Shown here one piece after another: positions 1-6,912 of a DNA stretch of 51,307 bases (within the stretch, counting starts at the first letter, position 1; each line of letters starts with the position of its first letter). The stretch comes from a virus. The stretch covers positions 1 through 51,307 of the IMG/VR virus record IMGVR_UViG_3300018411_000029; one strand, 5' to 3'. The translations under genes were made by a program, and so were the position numbers. A model generated the notes under the pieces. That model did no database searches. It saw only the letters and a list, made by a program, of their open reading frames with translations, and was not told the origin of the DNA.

Positions 1-186
1 TACCTGCGTGCACTGCTCATGCGAGCGTTTCACCGCGCCCTGAGCGAGGAGTTCGCATTTGACATGAGGTGGGTGTTACAGGTGAAAAAAGATGGATTAC
101 TCACCCAACTGAGCGATCGTCGCTGGATCGACGTCGAGGTGATGGACACAGATGGCACTTTCATTCTTACATTTGAGGATCTATAA
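1..186 (+). CDS. 3' end of an unrecognised gene (truncated by the window edge)
   Basis: An open frame runs in from the left edge and stops with TAA at 184-186, two bases before the next gene's ATG. The visible 61 residues end in a pattern of short beta strands (a basic VLQVKKDG segment, then DRRWIDVEVMD and FILTFEDL), which suggests the end of a small beta-rich domain. Codon use matches the following genes and the near-zero spacing says it is translated in the same unit. No family was recognised; the N-terminal part lies outside the window. Confidence 0.75.
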   Translation, partial: YLRALLMRAFHRALSEEFAFDMRWVLQVKKDGLLTQLSDRRWIDVEVMDTDGTFILTFEDL

Positions 187-188
187 CC

Positions 189-578
189 ATGATCACCAAT
201 TACATCGGCTCCACTGTTAAGTTTGACACGGCTGCTCCGGCAGCCCTTGGCTCCAACCGCCAGAACGTCACCGTGTTGGCTGTTTTGGACTTGGACACCG
301 CGATGCTTCTGTCCGATGTGCGCGCCAAACACGCACAGGTCAAGAACTACATCACCGACCTACCGGGTAGCGCAGGAGCGTACAGCTACGTCAAGTTGCG
401 CTACGGTAACGGTGAGATTGAAGTCCTCGGTGTGCCATGGATTCGTCACGAAACCATCGAGGTGATCGACAACCGCGAGTTGTTCATCCGGGTCCGAAAT
501 GCTACCCCGTCCACTGAGAATATCATTCGACAGGCATTCTTGCAAAATGGGATCGAAGACTTTACATTTGAGGGCTAA
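189..578 (+). CDS. Small phage protein, possible SH3-like beta barrel (129 aa)
   Basis: The ATG at 189 directly follows the stop of the upstream gene. The product is rich in short beta strands and has the run DVRAKHAQVKNYITDLPG followed by YSYVKLRYGNG and GVPWIRHETIEV. From memory this order (AKHA..., YVKLR...G, G-PWI) resembles small SH3-fold proteins of unknown function found in large phages; that is a weak recall, not a demonstrated match. The gene overlaps the next one by about 30 bases if the downstream ATG at 547 is used, consistent with translational coupling. Confidence 0.65.
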   Translation: MITNYIGSTVKFDTAAPAALGSNRQNVTVLAVLDLDTAMLLSDVRAKHAQVKNYITDLPGSAGAYSYVKLRYGNGEIEVLGVPWIRHETIEVIDNRELFIRVRNATPSTENIIRQAFLQNGIEDFTFEG

Positions 579-1056
579 ACGCCGGGTAAGCTATCCCACC
601 CGGTCCAACGACTTCATTCTCAGCCGCGACCCTGAGCGAGAAACCTTCCTGCTCTATTCGTTTGACGAGGCGTACTTCGATAAGTACACCGAGTTCTACG
701 ATATGGTTAAAGCCACCTTGCTTCGGTACGAAACACCCAATGAGATGGTCATGTGTCTTGAACACACCCTGTCTCCCTCTGCCATGGTGGATGTCCTGAT
801 GCGCGAGCAGATGGGTAACACCGACATGGCCGAGGCCATGATGGATGACATCTATGGATTGACAGACATTGACGATTGTGCATCAGACATCATCGAGCAC
901 GTGGTCAACTTCTGCAACTGTGGCGTTTTCCCGCAAGGTTTTGACAATGTCTGTGACCTCCTGAGGACCAACGAAGGCTTCTACTTGCTGGACTTCTACC
1001 CTGTCCGGGAAGAGGACACCATGGTGTATGTGGTGGCAAATGCTGACAGTGAATAA
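547..1056 (+). CDS. Unrecognised protein, 169 aa
   Basis: The frame is open from 499, but the first plausible ATG that limits overlap with the upstream gene is at 547. No strong Shine-Dalgarno sequence is visible, so the start is uncertain; coupling to the upstream stop is likely. The product is acidic, with a mid-region of DDIYGLTDIDDCASDIIEH and a CNCG pair of cysteines, and no recognised domain. A rho-independent terminator follows within ten bases, so this is the last gene of its unit. Confidence 0.65.
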   Translation: MGSKTLHLRAKRRVSYPTRSNDFILSRDPERETFLLYSFDEAYFDKYTEFYDMVKATLLRYETPNEMVMCLEHTLSPSAMVDVLMREQMGNTDMAEAMMDDIYGLTDIDDCASDIIEHVVNFCNCGVFPQGFDNVCDLLRTNEGFYLLDFYPVREEDTMVYVVANADSE

Positions 1057-1064
1057 AAACAAAA

Positions 1065-1104
1065 GGAGCTCTCTCTATGAGAGCTCCCACTTATTTCTTT
1101 TTTG
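1065..1104 (+). terminator. Rho-independent terminator
   Basis: A 9-bp perfect stem (GGAGCTCTC at 1065-1073 with GAGAGCTCC at 1079-1087) and a TCTAT loop, followed by a T-rich run ending in six Ts. It separates the small-gene unit from the DNA polymerase gene. Confidence 0.85.
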
Positions 1105-1120
1105 TCCAATTTGAGGCCGA

Positions 1121-3406
1121 GTGATGGAAAATCCATTTGTTCTTCCCAAAGACCAGTACACACGCGACCTAAATCTGCTTAAAGGTTATTTCGATCAGAA
1201 TATTCACTTTCTCACGACCATGACAGGTCAGCCCAAAGAGAAAGCCATGAATTTCCTTAAGCGAAACCTGTCGCGTGGTGGCGACTTCCCGCTCCGTGAC
1301 CCGAACATGCTGGTCTTGAAGCAAGAAAGCCCAGGTAATCGCGTCAAGACCGAAATGACCCTGCTGACCTACGTCAGAACAGTGACCGATAGCAAGCGCA
1401 TCCTGTCGCCGTCAATGGTCTGCTATGAAAACCCCGAAGTGCTTAAGTCTCCGTCTGCCATTTTCGTTGAGAAAGGCATTGCCGGCCGTAAGAAAGCCAA
1501 GACCGAGATGTTTTACGCCAAGGTAGCCGGGGATGAAGTCCTTGAAAAGATCAAGGATGCGGAACAGAACGCCAAGAAGATCGGCATCAACTCCCTCTCT
1601 GGCATGCATGGCTTCTCCGGTAACATCCTGTACATTAAATCCGGCCACTCCAGCCTGACGTCGATGTGCCGGGCGGCAACTGGATACGGCAACGCCAACA
1701 ACGAACGCCTTCTGGCCGGGTCGAGGCATTACCACACCCCGACTATCGCTTTGGCCAATATGCTTTCACTGGTCACCACTCAGCCGCATGATGTTTTCGA
1801 AGCGGCCATGGAAAAATGCGGGCTGGCCTACCCCACTGTCGAACAAACGGCTGACTGCATTCGCCGCAGTACTGACCTGTACTGGCGTAACGCGGGACAA
1901 TTCCAGAAAATCATTGACTACATCGTGCGCATCACCCCACTGGAACGTGCCATCATCGTTTATACCGGTGATCTGTACCACATCGCCCAGTACAACGATG
2001 GGTTTGTTCGCACCATGATGGACAAACTGATCAAGTATGACCCGGCTTCAGACGCCACTGTGATCGAGGACCCGTACGCTATTCTAACGGGTAAGACATT
2101 CGACGGTGATCTGCTGATGCTGGCCACCTACCTCAATGCCGACCTTACCAAGGGGGAGAACTTTGACTCCCTCAAGGATAAAGGCCTGACCGATGTACTG
2201 GCAAAGGTCGCGAAGACGGCGTATCATGTCCAAGGAGTCCTGGAGGAGTACTTTACCTTTATCCGGGTGTTCCTCACTCCGGTGAGTCTGACTCCAACGG
2301 TGGCCAACATCAAAGGCATCCTGCGACGCAGCGTGCTGGCTTCCGATACCGACTCGACCATTTTCACCACTCAGGAATGGGTGACGTGGTACACCGGTAC
2401 CGACCGGCGGACAAGGGAAGGTGACGGCATTTGGTACGCCACGACGTTCATTGCCTGTCAATGCATCGTGCATGTGTTGGCCAAATTGTCAGCGAACATG
2501 GGGGTGATCCAGCAGGACCTGCACCGGTTGACCATGAAGAACGAATACGCCTTCCCTGTATTCACCCTGACCAGCCGTGCCAAACACTACTACGCATTCA
2601 TGTCGGCCCGTGAGGGTAACGTCTATAAGGACTACGACATGGAGATCAAGGGCGTGGCGTTGCGGTCATCCACAGTGCCTCCGACCATCATCAAGGCAGC
2701 TAAAGGTCTGATGAAGGAAGTCATGACCCGTGCCGATGAAAACCGGCAGTTCACCCTAGAGGAAGTCTATCAGATCGTCTGGCGGTATGAGCAGGACGTC
2801 TATACCTCGATCAAGAAAGGTGAGCACCGCTACCTGCAGTCAGCTCAGATTCAGGAGTCGTACGCCAACATGAACAAGGACGACCCGTACAAGGAGAAGA
2901 CCAAGTACCGGCACTACCTGATGTGGGAAGATATCTTTGCCCCCAAGTACGGCCATGTAGAGTCCCCACCCTTTACGGTCATTAAGGTCCCGCTGGCAGT
3001 AAATAACAAGACTGACATGCAGACCTGGTTCAAACACTGCGACTCCATCGACCCTGAATTTGGGGCTCGTCTGCGCAACTACTGCGTCCTGTCGGAGCGT
3101 GAGAAGATCAGCACCCTGATGCTGCCACTGTCTATCCTGTCGGGGACCGGAATGCCCGACGAAGTCATGGCGATGATCGACATCCGTCGACTGACCTATG
3201 GCATCCTGGAGTCGTTCTACATGATCCTTGAGTCTCTTGGAATCTTCCAGGTCGACAGCAAGTACGTCAGGCTCATCAGTGACATCTATACCCCGAGCGG
3301 AGAAATCAATCTGCAGCCTTCGCCAACAGATGCCAATAGCACACTGGAGGACGATGATGACGATGATTTGTTCGAGGACGATGATGAAGACTGGCTTCTC
3401 CTTTAA
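1121..3406 (+). CDS. DNA polymerase family B, C-terminal (motif B + motif C) subunit, 761 aa
   Basis: This is the C-terminal piece of a replicative family B DNA polymerase. Visible motifs are motif B at residues 153-161 (K-x3-NSLSG, the nucleotide-binding helix of the fingers, usual form K-x3-NS-YG) and motif C at 408-413 (SDTDST; D409 and D411 are the palm carboxylates, usual form Y-DTDS). There is no exonuclease domain and no motif A: these are on the minus-strand gene at 41128-42891. The remainder (about 420-740) would be palm and thumb. The last 20 residues are almost entirely acidic apart from a WLLL end, perhaps a docking tail for a clamp or partner. ATG 1121 is preceded by TTTGAGGCCGAGTG, a modest ribosome site; a second ATG follows immediately. 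Activity should require the other subunit. Confidence 0.85.
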   Translation: MMENPFVLPKDQYTRDLNLLKGYFDQNIHFLTTMTGQPKEKAMNFLKRNLSRGGDFPLRDPNMLVLKQESPGNRVKTEMTLLTYVRTVTDSKRILSPSMVCYENPEVLKSPSAIFVEKGIAGRKKAKTEMFYAKVAGDEVLEKIKDAEQNAKKIGINSLSGMHGFSGNILYIKSGHSSLTSMCRAATGYGNANNERLLAGSRHYHTPTIALANMLSLVTTQPHDVFEAAMEKCGLAYPTVEQTADCIRRSTDLYWRNAGQFQKIIDYIVRITPLERAIIVYTGDLYHIAQYNDGFVRTMMDKLIKYDPASDATVIEDPYAILTGKTFDGDLLMLATYLNADLTKGENFDSLKDKGLTDVLAKVAKTAYHVQGVLEEYFTFIRVFLTPVSLTPTVANIKGILRRSVLASDTDSTIFTTQEWVTWYTGTDRRTREGDGIWYATTFIACQCIVHVLAKLSANMGVIQQDLHRLTMKNEYAFPVFTLTSRAKHYYAFMSAREGNVYKDYDMEIKGVALRSSTVPPTIIKAAKGLMKEVMTRADENRQFTLEEVYQIVWRYEQDVYTSIKKGEHRYLQSAQIQESYANMNKDDPYKEKTKYRHYLMWEDIFAPKYGHVESPPFTVIKVPLAVNNKTDMQTWFKHCDSIDPEFGARLRNYCVLSEREKISTLMLPLSILSGTGMPDEVMAMIDIRRLTYGILESFYMILESLGIFQVDSKYVRLISDIYTPSGEINLQPSPTDANSTLEDDDDDDLFEDDDEDWLLL

Positions 3407-3462
3407 ACTTGACAGTGACTTGTCAGAGGTTCTCCTGGCCATGACATAAGCCAGACGGCATA

Positions 3463-3486
3463 AGGAGGGGCCTCAGCCCCTCTCTA
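3463..3486. terminator. Bidirectional terminator between convergent genes
   Basis: GAGGGGC (3465-3471) pairs with GCCCCTC (3476-3482) around a CTCA loop, with outer CATAA/TCTATG flanks. It lies between the plus-strand polymerase gene and the minus-strand gene ending at 3492 and can serve both. Confidence 0.75.
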
Positions 3487-3491
3487 TGTCC

Positions 3492-4598
3492 TTATAGGTA
3501 AGGTTCGATGTGTTCGGTTATAAACCCGGCCACATAGTCGGCAACATTGGCCGGTATCTGGTTGACCAGGTACTTTCCAGACTGTGCTTCCTTAAGGCTT
3601 CGACGGATACGGTTTTTATCCGAATCGTTTTTGGCGTTAGAGCTCACTGCATCGAACTTAAGCAACATGGCAATGACTGGGAGTCGCGCGATGGTCAGCG
3701 CCCAGATCGCTTGGTTGGTGTAAGCAATGTCGGGCATCCGGACTGTCTGAAGCAGGTTGTTCTGACCGAACACGGGAGTGTTACTCAGGATGTCCTTGTA
3801 GAAGCTGGTCTGACTGCTGAACTTGTTGACAATTTCACCCAACCCCTTCGTCAAGCGAGGCCAGAGGTCTGTAGTGAAGAACGGCATCGCCGAATCGATC
3901 TTGGTGTACTGTTCAGCACCCAATAGATGATGCATGGTGTTGAGTACTGCCACATCCAGATGACTGGATAGCATATTCGGGATGATGACCTGTGTGATAA
4001 AATGAGCAGCCGGCAGGGTATGGCCTTCAGGGGCCATGGTGCGCACCGCCATGCGCCAGAGATGATACTGACAGGCCAGCAGCGGGATGTTCAATTCCAG
4101 CACGCTCATGGCGCCGTCGGGAAGCCCCTTGAACTCGGCTGTCCCATTTAGCTCAAGGATACCGCACCCCATCACCGGATGGCTCAGGACCCGAATGGGT
4201 GACATGTCACGCCAGCCAAACCAGATCTGTGTTGGTGTCAGGTTATCATCGGTCACAGCGATGATGATCTCATTGACTCCCTTGCCGTAGAACTGACTCT
4301 TGGTACTGACTCGTCCGTGGTGGGCTGCGTTGCAGAAACCCATTTGTCCAGCCAGTCGGTTAACGATACTGCTGACCTGTAGATAATAGTCAGGGAGATC
4401 ACCGTCAAACGGGATGTCGATCAGGCCGAGGATCTTAAGGAGTACATGGTCACTTTTGAGGTAGCCTGGGTTCATCGCCCGGTACTGTTTATAGCGCTCT
4501 ACCTGAGTGCCCATCAGTTCACGCTTGACGTAATCCAGCCCGAAGACCGTGGTGTTCGTCTGGCGCAACAGCTGGTCGGAGTTAAAAAGCGTGTACAT
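3492..4598 (-). CDS. Probable phiKZ-type virion protein adjacent to the capsid gene, 368 aa
   Basis: The frame is open to 4646, but the ATG at 4598 has an AAGGA ribosome site 7 bases upstream and is the better start (product begins MYTLFNSDQLL). No enzymatic motif is visible; the protein is of ordinary composition with several hydrophobic strands. Its place, divergent from the capsid gene and sharing the palindrome-rich spacer, suggests a structural or assembly role, but this is inferred from position only. A hairpin terminator lies just downstream, shared with the convergent polymerase gene. Confidence 0.7.
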   Translation of the reverse strand: MYTLFNSDQLLRQTNTTVFGLDYVKRELMGTQVERYKQYRAMNPGYLKSDHVLLKILGLIDIPFDGDLPDYYLQVSSIVNRLAGQMGFCNAAHHGRVSTKSQFYGKGVNEIIIAVTDDNLTPTQIWFGWRDMSPIRVLSHPVMGCGILELNGTAEFKGLPDGAMSVLELNIPLLACQYHLWRMAVRTMAPEGHTLPAAHFITQVIIPNMLSSHLDVAVLNTMHHLLGAEQYTKIDSAMPFFTTDLWPRLTKGLGEIVNKFSSQTSFYKDILSNTPVFGQNNLLQTVRMPDIAYTNQAIWALTIARLPVIAMLLKFDAVSSNAKNDSDKNRIRRSLKEAQSGKYLVNQIPANVADYVAGFITEHIEPYL

Positions 4599-4904
4599 GA
4601 TGGGGTCCTTGGGTAAAAGTCTAATCTCAAAGGATTGGCCGAACATGACAAATAGTAAAAAATAACTACCATTCCCCTATTGTATAGGAGATGTGCTCCT
4701 GACAGAGTTTTCACTCTGTCGCCAAGGGAGGGTATTTCCTTTTCCTGTGGATCACGTCGTATTTTTAAACGCAACCGTCGGATTGTACGAGCCTAGGAAT
4801 TATAATTCCATTCAAACAATTCATGGCGCTATATAATCCACGTGAATATCACTACGATGTTCACTAGGCCTAGTAAACAACGAAATCTCTCCAAGGAGTA
4901 CACC
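4599..4904. promoter_or_regulatory. Divergent control region of the capsid gene with a cluster of palindromes
   Basis: This 306-bp spacer has no convincing gene. It holds CCTATTGTATAGG (4676-4688), a 7-bp-stem hairpin GACAGAG/CTCTGTC (4701-4720), a perfect 14-nt palindrome GGAATTATAATTCC (4796-4809), an AT box GCTATATAATCC (about 4828-4839), and a perfect 12-nt palindrome ACTAGGCCTAGT (4863-4874) within the capsid leader. A strong AAGGAG ribosome site sits at about 4893-4898. The AT box or the 14-nt palindrome is the likely capsid promoter or operator region; the element at 4676 could serve the minus-strand gene. Which of these is a promoter is inference. Confidence 0.5.
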
Positions 4905-6815
4905 ATGGCAGTTCAAGATAGCCACGACAACAGCAACAACTCGCAGGCGCAGGAGCCGTCCCGCGAACAGGCGAACAGCCGCTCGTCCCGTCCGACCCCT
5001 CAGGAAAACCCGGTCCTGAACGCTGGTCTGCTGGATATCAACCGTCTGCTCGGCAGCCCGATGTCCCGTCGCACCAGCGGTGAATCCCTGGTCAACGCCA
5101 TCAAGGCCGCTAAGTTCTGGTTCTCGGCCGAGCGTCAAGTAGCCGGTGCCGCTGCCATCGACCTGACCAAGATCCAAGTGCTGGGTCTGGACGGTCAGGA
5201 AAACAACGTCAGCATCTCCTCGGTGATCCTGGCGTACCCGATCGAAGATCAGGGCGTTACCAAGGTACTGGTTCACTCGCTGGTGCTGGAAGGCACGCTG
5301 AGCGACGAAACCCCGATCCGCAACGTCGAGATCAACCATCGCACCTACCCGCTGCCGATCATCGCTTCGGATTACGTGACCGAGTCGTACCTCGCCCTCA
5401 TCGACGACATCGTCAAGAAGGCATTCGACCAGTCCCGTCGTTCCGTCGAAGTGATCCGTGGCGGCTGGCGTGTGGTTGACCGCAAGGTCGACTTCAACGA
5501 TCCGGAAACTACCGAAGCGCGTCAGGTCATCTTCTACGCGCAGGCGGCTCTGTCCTCGATGTACAACGAGCTGTACCGCAACGACATGTTCTTCAGCCTC
5601 GAGTGGCTCAACAAGCAGTCCACCCTCGAGATCAACGTCGACATGTCCGGTCGTGAAAGCGTATCCGCCGACGGCCTGCCTCGCCGCAGTGACATCGCGG
5701 TATCGGTTGCAGGTACCGTTCGCAAGGGCGACCAGAACGTCACCGTGCCTCTGGCCAACCTGGGTGGTTACATGAACATCGTGTACACCCCGCCGCAGAA
5801 CGAAGAGCGTTGGGCTCGTGACCGTCGTCGCGATCAGCCGTACTTCACCCCGACGTACATCATCAACCGCATGGACACCAGCGGCAACGCCATCACCCCG
5901 GAGCTCCTGCTCCTGGCACTGGCATCGTCCTCGGTGATCTCCAAGAACCAAGCGTGGGCCCGTACTTTCCTGCCGGGTGAAGTTGCCCGTGGTGAGATCG
6001 ATGCTCGCGACAGCGGTCTGCTGAACATTCTCGGCCCGGATGAAGATCAGCAACCGATCGTGTTCGACAACCGTGGTTCGCTGGACGAAGAGAAGTGGGG
6101 TCAGTACTTCTTCAGTCTGGTCGATGAAAACCTGGTATACGCAATCGAGCTGGAAGAAGGTGGCGACAACAGCTGGCTGACCAGCCTGCTGCTGGATGCT
6201 GCAGACGACACTTCGGCCAACCGCGAAGCTGTTCGCCGTCTGTACGACTACGCTGACCGCCTGACTTCGGGCAACTTCAGCCGTCGTGCTCAAGAGCTGG
6301 GCGTAGAAAACCCACTCGTGATGTCCGGTGCCCGTTACCTGACCGGTACCTGGCTGGACGAGAAGGGCAACGAGCGCGATCTGCGTGAATGGGACCTGCT
6401 CCGTTGGATGGCGCAGAACCCGAACGATGGTGGTGAAAGCGCCCTGCGTTATCAGGACGTGATCGACCGCACTGACCTGGACGTGGAAATCCGCGTATCC
6501 GAGCAGTTCGACCAGCTGACCGGCGCCCTGCAGCAGAACGTCAAGTTCTCCCGCTACGTCGACCTGGCCTTCATCAACCCGCAATTCATCGAAGCGCTGG
6601 CACTGTCGGTGGCCGATTGCAAGATCAACATCGATCAGCGTCAAGCTCACTTCACCTTCGGTGCTCGTCGTCTGCGTGGCAACACTCGCATTCGCGACTT
6701 CCGTGGTGGCGATCTGACCCACGGTCTGCTGAACAGCCGTCGTGTGGTTAATGGCGATCAGCGCAGCCTGCGCAGCCATGTGAGCAACGGCTTCGGTCGC
6801 GGTTCGTCGTTCTAA
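4905..6815 (+). CDS. Major capsid protein (probable), 636 aa
   Basis: The start is ATG 4905, 6 bases after AAGGAG; the frame is open further upstream (to 4842) but without a ribosome site. I call it capsid because the gene has the most extreme codon bias in the window (almost only AAC, CGT, CTG, GTC, GAC), its own leader and terminator, and a size near that of phiKZ capsid protein (about 750 aa before processing). The first ~50 residues are Ser/Asn/Gln/Pro-rich and look like a disordered propeptide; SGES (about residue 58) and SAER (about 72) fit the S/A/G-x-E rule of the phiKZ prohead protease, so N-terminal cleavage is likely. The C-terminus ends in GFGRGSSF. No sequence-level proof of the HK97 fold can be given by eye. 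Confidence 0.8.
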   Translation: MAVQDSHDNSNNSQAQEPSREQANSRSSRPTPQENPVLNAGLLDINRLLGSPMSRRTSGESLVNAIKAAKFWFSAERQVAGAAAIDLTKIQVLGLDGQENNVSISSVILAYPIEDQGVTKVLVHSLVLEGTLSDETPIRNVEINHRTYPLPIIASDYVTESYLALIDDIVKKAFDQSRRSVEVIRGGWRVVDRKVDFNDPETTEARQVIFYAQAALSSMYNELYRNDMFFSLEWLNKQSTLEINVDMSGRESVSADGLPRRSDIAVSVAGTVRKGDQNVTVPLANLGGYMNIVYTPPQNEERWARDRRRDQPYFTPTYIINRMDTSGNAITPELLLLALASSSVISKNQAWARTFLPGEVARGEIDARDSGLLNILGPDEDQQPIVFDNRGSLDEEKWGQYFFSLVDENLVYAIELEEGGDNSWLTSLLLDAADDTSANREAVRRLYDYADRLTSGNFSRRAQELGVENPLVMSGARYLTGTWLDEKGNERDLREWDLLRWMAQNPNDGGESALRYQDVIDRTDLDVEIRVSEQFDQLTGALQQNVKFSRYVDLAFINPQFIEALALSVADCKINIDQRQAHFTFGARRLRGNTRIRDFRGGDLTHGLLNSRRVVNGDQRSLRSHVSNGFGRGSSF

Positions 6816-6829
6816 GCAACACCATTAGA

Positions 6830-6853
6830 GAGGGGGGGCTCCGGCTCCCCCGA
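6830..6853 (+). terminator. Hairpin terminator after the capsid gene
   Basis: A run of seven Gs and a C pairs with GCTCCCCC (one G-U pair) around a TCCG loop. The following sequence is only weakly T-rich, so some read-through into the RNA polymerase gene is possible. Confidence 0.65.
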
Positions 6854-6912
6854 TCTATGCCCTTTCCATTAATTTTTATACTCACCAATAACCGCTAATA
6901 AAGGTACTATAC

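Noticed and set aside
4821-6779. Long minus-strand open frame of about 650 codons opposite the capsid gene
   Set aside because: It is the antisense shadow of a gene with very strong codon bias; the predicted protein is an implausible run of Val/Gln/Asp/Gly and no ribosome site precedes it. The same holds for 17507-18868, 14686-15804, 16577-17452 and 25123-26355 on the minus strand.
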